This document shows, piece by piece, positions 45,270-53,601 of a DNA stretch of 64,000 nucleotides. Source of the DNA: Unio delphinus. Its lineage: Eukaryota; Mollusca; Bivalvia; Unionida; Unionidae. Under the pieces are notes generated by a model. The model saw only the letters and a program-made list of their open reading frames with translations, had not been told where the DNA came from and searched no databases. The position numbers were made by a program, and so were the translations under genes. Every line of letters starts with the position of its first letter. Positions within the stretch are counted from its first letter, which is position 1. The stretch covers positions 2,092,001 to 2,156,000 of the forward strand of contig JAQISU010000233.1 of the NCBI GenBank assembly GCA_029339505.1, written 5' to 3'.

Positions 45270-45840
45270 TAAGCCCTCTTGGTGGGTAGGAATAGAACCA
45301 CACCCACCAACCCGTCGATCTATCAGCCTATCGGATTCCTGTGTCGAGGGAAAGGAGGAAAGGGCCCCGGAGCCGGAGGCGCACGTCGTTCACGACCCGC
45401 AATCCGCCGTACTTGCACTATTTCGAATTAAGTCCAGTTGTACTAGTGGACATCCTATATCAATAATGTGTAAGCCACCTGTGCAATTATGTCAAATGAA
45501 GAGAGTTGACAGAATTTCTTATCACTTAGCACCCTACACTATCTAGTACAAAGTGTGCATCAGTAAGTCCATAAAATGAGATAAGCCCTTCCTGCGAGGA
45601 CAAATCCCCCCCCCCTACGTTATAAAAAAAAAGAAACTAGGGGTGTCAAAATGACACATGTTAGTTATATCAATATCAGTTGGAATGAGTTTTAAATTTT
45701 GAACGGTGAGCCAAAATGTTCGTATTTGTTGCGTGTGGTTTGCCAAATGGAGTTCTCGTACCAATCCACGAGGCTGAGAACTCTCTTAATATATATATAA
45801 TAAAGATATATATATAATTTTTATAAGAAAAAAAAATAAA
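45270..45840. other. Spacer, no gene seen
   Basis: GC-richer left half parallels 47460-47700 upstream of unit 3; the right part is AT-rich and contains a C-run and TATATATA stretches. Confidence 0.4.
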
Positions 45841-46325
45841 AATAGAGGTTCGGTCAACACCCTTGCATTTTTGACTGTGAATCACACAGTGGTGAACCGG
45901 TCTGCTCGCCTGTGTGAACCCAATTCAGGAGTTTCCAGTATAAGTCCTAGAGTCTGTAGTGCATTAGTGGGTGCTGTCCAATCCTCTAAGAGAAAGAGAA
46001 AGGAACGAAGAATAGAGGTTAAGTCAACACCGCATTCTTGACTGGGAATCACACAGAGGTGAACCGGGCTGTTCACATGTGTGGACCCAATCCAGGCGTT
46101 TCTAGTATAGATCCTAGAACCTGTTTTACAGCAGTGGTTGCTAGCTAACCCTCTAATAGAGAGAAGAAAAAAAAGAGGTTCAGTCAACACCCCGCATTCT
46201 TGACTGGGAATCACACAGAGGTGAACTGGGCTGTTCACATGTGTGGAATCAATCCAAGCGTTTCTAGTATAGATCCTAGAGCCTGTTTTATAGCAGCAGA
46301 TGCCAACCAAACCCCCTTTGAAAAA
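45841..46325 (+). repeat. Three tandem units of about 160-170 bp
   Basis: GAGGTT…TCAACACC starts at 45845, 46015 and 46175. Each unit contains TTGACTG(G/T)GAATCACACAG, GGTGAACYGG and TCCTAGA(G/A). Long open frames across them are a by-product of repetition. Confidence 0.85.
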
Positions 46326-46708
46326 AAAAGCCCTGAATAGGACTGTTATCGAGTTTTCAGTTGGTCTATCATGTATATATTTTTTTTTATGCATATGAGA
46401 TGAGGCATCAGAGTAGAAGGAGTATTATGAAAGTGAGGAGAATTCCCAGACTATATACTTATAAACGTACAGCGTATATTATCCCTATCTATATGATATT
46501 ATTTTTTGTGCTTATTAGTGAAATTATTGCCACTGAATATAAGCATACCCTGTTATGAATATGTAAGGTAACAATGTAGGGTAAAATGAATGTAACTTAG
46601 TGCTGTCTCTATAGCATGATTTAGCCACCAGTGAGCGAGGTTGCCGCATGGCACTATACCAGGTCATGAAAGGGGGTCAGCGTAAACTCGCATTAGCGTA
46701 AGACTAGT

Positions 46709-46738
46709 TCAAGCGCGGACGTGATGGAAAACACCCCC
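46709..46738 (-). promoter_or_regulatory. Promoter-like element after unit 3
   Basis: Minus strand: GGGGTGTTTTCCATCACGTC then CGCGCTTGAAC, as at 47991-48018. There is no clear TATA box after it, so it may be a decayed promoter of a lost unit. Confidence 0.4.
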
Positions 46739-46800
46739 TTACGTTCCAAAAACTTACATTATCCCTATCATTACCAAATCACGCAAATTGAATGATTAAT

Positions 46801-46836
46801 TCTTTTCGAGAATATTGGGTAGCTCTGAAAAGGGCT
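46801..46836 (-). terminator. Histone-type 3' end, unit 3
   Basis: Minus strand: AAAC, AGCCCTTTTCAGAGCT (46836-46821; canonical TTTC loop, one C·A mismatch in the stem), ACCCA, then 11 bases on CTCGAAAAGAA (46810-46801). It begins about 35 bases after the stop at 46871. Confidence 0.75.
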
Positions 46837-46870
46837 GTTTATTGTGTGTACGAGGAGGGATGACAATCTT

Positions 46871-47338
46871 TTATCGTCTTAGATTGCGTCCTTGTCTGGC
46901 AACAGGATAGGGTCTGCTTCTTCGGAAAGAGAAAGATAACTCTTTCGTGTCGACACGACAGTCGACAAAACTTCTGTCTGGTTCCTGCTGCTGTTGTTGC
47001 TGCTGCTGTTCTCTCTGCTCTCTCTGCTGCTTCTGAAGTCGATACTTCTCAGTCCATTCTTCTTTGTCTTTTTGAATTTCCTCCCTAAAGAGTCCTTCTG
47101 TCAGTTCTTCCGTTACTTGTAGCATTCTCGCATTCTCTATCTCTACCGGCTTTGGCATCAGATTGTGTCTGATACGATGCAGAGTGACGTAAGCTTTGTT
47201 CAGCTTAGCTAGTCTTGAGCACATCTTCGTAGTAGGATGAGTCAAACAATGGATGGTCAGACTGGTTGCTTGCTTCGTTGGTGTTTTATAGTAGGCACCG
47301 ACCTCTAGGGTCTTATGGTCTACTTTTATATCCGGCAT
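46871..47338 (-). CDS. Coiled-coil protein with histone-like 3' end, unit 3
   Basis: ATG at 47338, 155 codons: MPDIKVDHKTLEVGAYYKTP, then helices (SRLAKLNKAYVTLHRIRHNL, ENARMLQVTEELTEGLFREE, KDKEEWTEKY), a Gln run and an Arg-rich tail FRRSRPYPVARQGRNLRR. No known domain. The upstream region has TATTAAAAG (about 47416) and ATTGGTTGATGG (CCAAT-like, about 47510); the stronger promoter block lies at 47978-48018. Confidence 0.5.
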   Translation of the reverse strand: MPDIKVDHKTLEVGAYYKTPTKQATSLTIHCLTHPTTKMCSRLAKLNKAYVTLHRIRHNLMPKPVEIENARMLQVTEELTEGLFREEIQKDKEEWTEKYRLQKQQREQREQQQQQQQQEPDRSFVDCRVDTKELSFSFRRSRPYPVARQGRNLRR

Positions 47339-47359
47339 ATCGCGCGGCCATTTAGGTTC

Positions 47360-47460
47360 CTGAACGGAAGGAATTGTGCCACATCCCCTCAGGCATACAG
47401 TTGCACTTTTAATAGGGCATCATGTTGAATCACTACAAAGTGACTATCAACATGAATGGA
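47360..47460 (-). repeat. LINE-3'-end-like module upstream of unit 3
   Basis: A 34-base hairpin at 47421-47454 (CATGTTGA…TCAACATG with inner TCACT/AGTGA), then ATGCCTGAGGGGATGTGGCAC on the minus strand. Same order as 45060-45265 and as the LINE end at 52190-52320. Confidence 0.5.
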
Positions 47461-47977
47461 AGGCCTGGGTGGGCAGGAATAGTACAACACACCCCCACCC
47501 CATCAACCAATCAGTTCGCCCCATCCAGCGCCGGACGAGGAAAGGGAGCAAAGGGCCACGGCAAGACACGCCAGTATGCACGCAAGGAGAAAGACAGCAA
47601 CGCCACGTCCACCGCCCACACCCGAAACAACAAGGTCTCACTTCCATCAAATTTAGTCCAGTTGTACTAAGGACAGCCTAAATAACCCAATGTTATGTTA
47701 GCCACCTGTGCAATTGAGTCAAATAACTAAGTCGTAGAATTGTTATTTATCATCCTATGGTTCTAAATAGTACTAGTACATAAGCGTACGTATATTAAGT
47801 CCCTATTAATTTAAAGTACTAATATGTCTGTGCAACATATAAGAGTGTAGTCAAAGGTAGGTAATTTTTAGTTCTAAAGTTATAGGTGGAGGTACCAATG
47901 TGGTCATATTAGCTTTTTAGGGCCACTGTGGTTGTTCAAGAAGGGTTACTCATATGGCCAGACTGGAGACTACCCCT

Positions 47978-48018
47978 GCTTTATATGGTTCAAGCGCGGA
48001 CGTGATGGAAAACACCCC
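47978..48018 (-). promoter_or_regulatory. Promoter upstream of unit 3
   Basis: Minus strand: GGGGTGTTTTCCATCACGTC, CGCGCTTGAAC, CATATAAAGC. The TATA box at 47987-47981 follows directly. If used, the transcript would have a leader of about 620 bases or an intron. Confidence 0.55.
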
Positions 48019-48139
48019 TCTACGGTTTAAGGTTTTTAAAACGTTTGGATAGTTTGATGTGAGGGATAGAAAGAAGTCAAAGAGCATCTATATGAATAAA
48101 AATGTAAAACAAACGACAGACGCATTGGTTTCAAAACAC

Positions 48140-48170
48140 AACATTTTTATTTAAATAACAAACATGTTTT
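48140..48170 (-). terminator. Poly(A) signal region after the protease gene
   Basis: The minus strand reads TTATTTAAATAAAAATG about 70-80 bases after the protease stop; AATAAA is the standard metazoan signal. This contrasts with the histone-type ends just to the left. Confidence 0.5.
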
Positions 48171-48226
48171 TCAAATAACAAACATTTCAAAAAACAAACA
48201 TTTTTTTCTTTAATAACACTAATACA

Positions 48227-48784
48227 TTATCTTTGACATGGTTGACAACGTTGTGAATTAATTTGAGATTTCCACTGTTGGAAGTTTTTAGGCCATTGAT
48301 GTACACTACGTTTTCTAGCTAAAGACAACAGATAGCCATAATGGTAACAAAATCATCGATCTACTTTGACATCGTTTCGAGACGAATGACGATCAAAAGA
48401 AGTCACTAAATGTTCTAAAGAATATCCAAGACAGCGATGATGTAGATAATAGACACAATATTGTCCACACACCATAGAATCTGTACCTTGTAATTTCACA
48501 TTATTGAATCGTGTCGTCTTGGCATTTCTTCTCATAAAGTCAATGATATCATTTTCCAAAGGGGGTAATACATACGAATCAAAATACTCCACACAACCTT
48601 CTTGAGGAAAGTAGACAGCTACCCAGTGAGTTCCTGGAAGATGACTGTCATCTGTGTTGATGACATAAGCTTGATTCTCTTGAGGTTTGCGATGAGGTAG
48701 TTCATCTTTAGCACACACGACAGGATTCCAAGAAGCAGTGTACGAAGCACGGTTCAAAAGATAATAAAGTTCCCAGGTATTCAT
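48227..48784 (-). pseudogene. Adenain-like virion maturation protease, element 2
   Basis: ATG at 48784; a single TGA at about 48353-48351 (probably from CGA) interrupts a 186-codon frame. Catalytic features are present: NTDDSHLPGTHWVAVYF (His), CVEYFDSY (Asp) and QGTDSMVCGQYCVYYL (Gln oxyanion residue and Cys). The length fits adenain-family proteases, which cleave capsid precursors. All catalytic residues survive, so the domain up to the stop would be nearly complete. The C-terminal tail ends QRCQPCQR. Confidence 0.85.
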
Positions 48785-48802
48785 TTTTTGTTGTGTAGCC
48801 GT

Positions 48803-49070
48803 GTTTTTTTCCTTTCTTCACAGGTGATGATAAGTCATCAATTCGATCCAGACTTTTTGCTTGAAAGGTCTAGCAAGTAACTCTTGGTTTGCTTCGTCTC
48901 CTTACTCTTGTCTAAGAGAGCTTCGATGCAATCGATTTCTTGAGCAAACAATGGAGGAGAGGAATGATCACGTAAGCTTTATACCACTGATGTAACACGG
49001 CTTCTTCTGAGATGAGACTCCAAGCTTCGTTCAGATAATTGTCCAATTTTTCTTCTTGACTCATCATCAT
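48803..49070 (-). pseudogene. Small unknown protein upstream of the protease
   Basis: Starts at one of three adjacent ATGs (49070-49062): SQEEKLDNYLNEAWSLISEE, helical. A frameshift near 48950 leads to FAQEIDCIEALLDKSKETKQ and the end SSKKSGSN. No family recognised. Confidence 0.4.
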
Positions 49071-49318
49071 ACATTTATCGTGTTGAATTTGACTGGGATG
49101 ATCGATTTGACATCCATAACAATCTTTTTAATCATGTCCCTCATTATATCTTCTAAGTGTTTGGCAAAACAGGCGACTAACTGTTGTTCCTGTTCTGGCC
49201 ATCTGGACTGCATGATTACTACTTCTTCTTTTTGGTCTTGAGGTTCTCCTTTCTCTGTAACCTCCCATTCCATTTCCATGGATTCTCCACTATTCAAAGA
49301 GGGACAAGAGTTTTCCAT
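49067..49318 (-). CDS. Small acidic/helical unknown protein
   Basis: 83 codons from ATG 49318: MENSCPSLNSGESMEMEWEV, then an acidic-basic segment and a helix (QLVACFAKHLEDIMRDMIKK). It overlaps the start of the next gene by a few bases in the ATG cluster, as compact viral genes do. Function unknown. Confidence 0.4.
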   Translation of the reverse strand: MENSCPSLNSGESMEMEWEVTEKGEPQDQKEEVVIMQSRWPEQEQQLVACFAKHLEDIMRDMIKKIVMDVKSIIPVKFNTINV

Positions 49319-49395
49319 AGTGTCTAACAGTCTAGAATGACTTCTCTCAAACTGTTGATTTGTATGGTATTATCGAATTCGGCGTACAGAATGAC

Positions 49396-50658
49396 CTACA
49401 CCGTTTCGGTAAGAGCTGGTTCAAACTGAAGTTCCACACGCAGTTGCCCTGATTTTATAGGGTGGAAATGTCCCTCGTCGCTGCCTTGGTCTGGCGTGAA
49501 ATCAAAAGCCCACAACGTGTAACCTTTTGCATAATCGTCGTAGGAAATGCCGTGACTGGTGTTGGTTCCTAACTGTCCTGTGGCTTCGTTCAGCGACAAG
49601 TACGATCTCAAGTAATTCTTTTGTTCTCCAAAGTTTGGTTCGAAAGGTCGGGTACACAACGTTTTGCCATCGCGACTGACTTCGATTTTGGTTACACCGC
49701 AGTGCTTAAACTGGAAAGGATTGTGATCGTGGGCACCGTTGAAGGCTGCATTGCTGACGATACCAATGAATAAACGTTTAGGTATCTGTCCTTGGAACAG
49801 ATGATCTTCGATCTTAGATTGGAGTCCAGCGGCAATGGTGCAAGTTTTGACTTCCACGCGTCGAATCGGATACTTGGCTGTCGTTCTGCTCAAAGTGTGA
49901 CTAATATCATTTCCCACTTTAGGTAACACTTCCACACGACGCACACATAACCTGGCTTCTTGGATCATGGTTTTGTATTCGTTGGTATGAGTCATCAAAT
50001 GGAAAGCAGCACTGCTACGATTCAGTCTCAAGCGAATATCCACTCCGTTTAGCAAATACTTCTCTTGAAACTACATGTCCAAATGCCAACGATCGAACAA
50101 TTCTAAACTACGTCCTTGCAGAATTTTCTTTCGACGATCGTTAAAACCTACATTGTGAGGATCGGCAGGATTCACACCCTCAGCTGCTACGGACAAGGCT
50201 GTGTCGTCAAACTTATCTGCTGTGTCAGGTTTCTATACCACGCAAGCATCTAGATGAGTGTTCTTGGCTTCTTTTCCGTTCGTCAAGAGATTTTCGAGGT
50301 ACGCTCGATAAGGGTAAGTATCCATGCTACTGCTGACCAGTTTGTTATTCATGTACAAATCCACATCACTAAACTAAGAATGCATAAAATTATTGACGGA
50401 AGCTACTCTATCATTGGCTCCTGGATTGGTGTTGTCCGTTTTGGCTACTTTCACTTTCAAATACAAGTAACTGCTGTTGAGATCAATGTAATCTTCGGGT
50501 TGTCCTTTGATTTCAAACTCGATGGGAGCTGAATCCGTCAAAGAGGAGACGGGATGAAATTCAACCCATTGGGCGTCTTGCATGGTCATCATCGTGGGTG
50601 GCATGGCAAAGAGATCTAGTTCCGACTTGGAACAGGCACAAGATTATTGGTGCATCAT
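49396..50658 (-). pseudogene. Hexon-type major capsid protein, element 2
   Basis: One frame of 421 codons with no frameshift but four in-frame stops: TAA at 50646-50644 and TAG at 50376-50374, 50235-50233 and 50073-50071. Recognisable segments: KSELDLFAMPPTMMTMQDAQ, WVEFHPVSSLTDSAPIEF, DVDLYMNNKLVSSSMDTYPY, KYLLNGVDIRLRL and, near the end, YTLWAFDFTPDQGSDEGHFH. These are hallmarks of the double-jelly-roll Polinton/adintovirus hexon (C. elegans F54H12.2 family). It forms the capsid shell. The true start is upstream of the later internal Met, because conserved residues begin before it. Confidence 0.85.
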
Positions 50659-50699
50659 TTTTCTTTATGTTTTGTTTCACTTTTAATAATCAAAAATGT

Positions 50700-51063
50700 C
50701 TAGGTCTCGAGCGGTTCTTTTTTCTTCGTCTTTCTAACTGTAGAGGTACGGAGACTTTTGAAAGGGTGCCTTCGTCGTCGCTTTCTACCTTGTCCTTGCT
50801 GTGTCCTCAGGGAAGCAGGAATACCAGACTCGGTACAGTTCAGGGCATTTATAGGACTTTCTCGTCGACCCAACATCTCTTTACCCGTTTGAAGCAAGAC
50901 ATTTTTGCCTGCTCTCAAAAACGCTTCTTTAGGGTTTTAAGGCGTGCAAACTTCGTGTCACCATCGGTTTCAAAACAGGAACCACGGAACGAAACGCTGA
51001 TTTAAACATATCTCCTAAACCATGTCCTCGTTGTCGAGTGACTCCTCGGTACACAGGATACAT
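50700..51063 (-). pseudogene. pX/pVI-like basic minor capsid protein, element 2
   Basis: ATG at 51063: MYPVYRGVTRQRGHGLGDMF, then FRSVVPVLKPMVTRSLHALK (amphipathic helix). A frameshift near 50935 leads to AGKNVLLQTGKEMLGRRESP and a very basic tail (GRKRRRRHPFK). Polinton minor capsid proteins have this N-terminal RG segment, amphipathic helix and basic tail. It sits between the penton and hexon genes as expected. Confidence 0.65.
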
Positions 51064-51070
51064 CACTTTT

Positions 51071-52001
51071 TCAGTTGTTCGAGAATCGTTTTTGAAAATG
51101 GAGTTTCACTGTGACTTTCCCTTTGGTAAATGGAATATTTTGTCCTAGTTCTCCTTTTATAGTAATGTTGACACTGTCGAAATTCGACTTACTGACGGGT
51201 AAATAATGAGGATGCACAAATTCGCGGTGAACGTGGTAAGTATTCCCACCTTCGTCGTCAGCAGCGGTTGCAGAATCCACTTTGAAAGGAATGACACGTA
51301 GTAACGGTACAGAGGTATGTCCTACCACGTTGTACTCCACCACATCGGAGTACACAGACATCAAGTTGAGCCCTTGGTTCATTTCTACAGGTAATCGAAA
51401 ATATTTTGCAAAATCCGAGTTAATGATTATGGCTGGTATTTCTTTTTTCTTGACCAACCTTAAGTCTCCACCCAAAATATCAAACAATTCAGGACAAAAG
51501 GTAATGCCCATCATTTTGTCCTCTGAAAATTTGATCATGAGAATACAAGCCACTTTTATTGTACTCAAAGGTAACACTTTTTCTAGCTTTGTCCATGGCT
51601 TTACAAAACAAAGTATTGAACCTGGTAGCAAGTGTAGTCACTAAATGTTGACCACTAAAATAATAGCCTACAGGAATAGTAAATACATGAGTGGACAGTT
51701 GTCTAGTTGGGAACTCATCTGATTTCTTTTTGCCTATGCCAGTGATGGCTCGTTCGTCCAAGGCTTGTTGCAATTGCTTGACATAGACTTCTACTGTAAA
51801 AGTGTTTTGATTTTCGACGATGTTTTTGATTTGTGTCGGGTGTATCATTTCCACTAAAGCTACTTCCCAATGAGCATCTTGATCCAAATGCATGGCTTGA
51901 GGCAATTTAGCCATGTAACAGCACAACGTGTTGTTAGGAAACACCTCCATGGAACTGTCACTGGGTAACGTTAAGAATAATTGGTTCATAGTGTGGTTCA
52001 T
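51071..52001 (-). pseudogene. Penton protein, element 2
   Basis: ATG at 52001: MNQLFLTLPSDSSMEVFPNN, DAHWEVALVEMIHPT, VFTIPVGYYFSGQHLVTTL. A one-base frameshift between about 51490 and 51630 (just after VTFEYNK) moves to a frame with GITFCPELFDILGG, VEYNVVGHTSVPLLRVIPF and PHYLPVSKSNFDSVNITIKG, ending KVTVKLHFQKRFSNN. It is the single-jelly-roll vertex protein of Polintons. Total about 310 residues. Its ATG overlaps the TGA of the upstream membrane-protein gene (ATGA), which shows the pre-LINE gene order. Confidence 0.85.
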
Positions 52002-52118
52002 AATTCCAACGTTCGTCTGTCCAAGGAGTCACTCGAGCTTAAAGGAGTATCTAAAAAAGGCTTGTGATTAGAAGGGTGACTGTCAGGAGAATGACTAACG
52101 TTGGATGCAATACTTCTA

Positions 52119-52135
52119 ATAGTGTTACTGTTGTT
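52119..52135 (+). repeat. LINE target-site duplication, left copy
   Basis: ATAGTGTTACTGTTGTT, identical to 55242-55258. Confidence 0.9.
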
Positions 52136-52189
52136 TTAATATGAGTTTTAAGTGATTCGTCCCGAGGGCTCTTGTCACTGTTTTATCCG

Positions 52190-52320
52190 TCAATGGACGG
52201 TAATTTAATTTTATCCTGAGGGTGGGTACGGAGCCACCTCCCTGCAGGCATTTATGTGTTCATGGAGCACTATTTAGTTAGGCCGTCACATCTGAGTAGC
52301 TATTGAGCTACCGCTGTGTG
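52190..52320 (-). repeat. LINE 3' module shared with the histone-like units
   Basis: Minus strand: GTAGCTCAATAGCTAC hairpin (52311-52296), GTGACGGCC, ATGCCTGCAGGGAGGTGGC, later ATCACTTAAAACTC. It aligns in order with 45060-45265 and 47360-47460. Confidence 0.55.
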
Positions 52321-52620
52321 ATTGTAGGGCCTGTATAAGTATATGAGTGAGATTAGTTCCAGCACACACTCATATTTTGCCATCCGGTTTTTGTTGGTTA
52401 TTTGTGGACGTGCTAAGCATGTGAAGTTGCTGCAGGCGCGGTAGGCAAGGCGGAGTGCCAGGTATGGTTGGTATTTGCCCCTAGTCCCTATATTTATACC
52501 CTGTGCTGTTCTAGTTCTAGAGGTAAAATACAACTTTTGTAGTACAGTGCTTTTTGTTTGTAGTTGGTGTTTTTGTATTTAGTCGCTTTGTTATTTCCTA
52601 CTCGTGTGTGTTTTTGCAAC

Positions 52621-52900
52621 ATTGTGCTGCTGGGCCTGATGACCTTGAATGTTGGGTCACCTTATAATTTCTATTTGGGTTCCTATGTTAGTTCTAAATT
52701 CTGTATTTATGTAATGTTTGCAACCTTGTGCTGCTGGCCCTGATAGCCCTGGGCTTTTGGGCTACCTTATATAATCTATTTTGGAGGGATTTCTAACTCC
52801 TGCTTCCTTATGTTGATTTAGTTTTTTGCGACCTTGTATCGCTGGGCCTGATAGTCTTTGGAATTTAGACTACCTTATATGTGCTAAATTGGGGTCCTAT
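52621..52900 (-). repeat. Three tandem hairpin repeats in the LINE 3' UTR
   Basis: Each unit (about 105 bases) has CTGGSCCTGAT, a variable stem, a 9-10-base loop, the complementary stem and ACCTTATA. Stems: TGACC/GGTCA (52640-52659), TAGCCC/GGGCTA (52744-52764) and TAGTCT/AGACTA (52852-52872). Both sides change together, so the hairpin itself seems to be selected. Confidence 0.8.
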
Positions 52901-53306
52901 CTTATTTGTCTCTCTGATTTAAGTGCAATGTTCTCAGTGCACTGTTTGGTACTATATACTTTTATTTTGAACCTGTTTGTATGATTTTGCACTGCATACT
53001 TGGTTGCATTTCTATGGGGGAAGGATAGAAGAAAAGAAAAGAGGGTAGCAGAGTTTTGAATAATAGCGTGTTAATCTTACTTCCTACATTTGTCACCCTA
53101 ATTCTGTTGTTTTAGTTGGTATTTCTGAGTTGTTATATTTGTTACTATTGGTCTTTATTTATCATGATCCCTTATTGATTATCTTAAATTTGTGCTTATT
53201 TGATCGTATTTTTACTTTGTTTTTATCCCTTGTCGAGTGTATACCTATTTATATTTTAATTGGTTCTTTGTTTTGGGTAAGGTTTGTGGTTCGGCTACTT
53301 AGCGTT

Positions 53307-53520
53307 AGCAGTGGGTCCCTGCCGCAAAAAGCAGGGGCCGTTAAGCGACACGTCAGGGATTGTCCACTACCACACCCAGTTACTTCCCCACGGTCCGGTC
53401 CGTGAGATGCGGCGACTAGGCAATAACAAAGGACCTCTGCCGCAAATAGCAGGGGCCGTTAAGCGACACGTCAGAGGTATCCTTTGTCACACCCAGTTTC
53501 CGCACCCCGGTCCTAACCGT
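53307..53520 (+). repeat. Two-copy repeat in the LINE 3' UTR
   Basis: AGCAGGGGCCGTTAAGCGAC with flanking CCTCTGCCGCAAA and CACACCCAGTT occurs at about 53330 and 53448, period about 120. Unlike the rest of the UTR it is GC-rich. Confidence 0.75.
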
Positions 53521-53601
53521 TACTGTTTTGACCTTTCCTCAAAGAACATTGTTTTGTTTGTCATAGGTATTTCTCATTTTCTGTTTAAGTCGGTATTATT
53601 G

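Noticed and set aside
46329..46344. Fourth histone-like stem-loop on the minus strand
   Set aside because: A stem with one G·T pair and an ATTC loop can form, but the ACCCA flank and GAAAAGA element are missing and no gene ends there.
45882..46394. 170-codon minus-strand ORF
   Set aside because: It spans the three tandem repeats, and its internal protein repetition simply mirrors the DNA repeat; no domain is visible.
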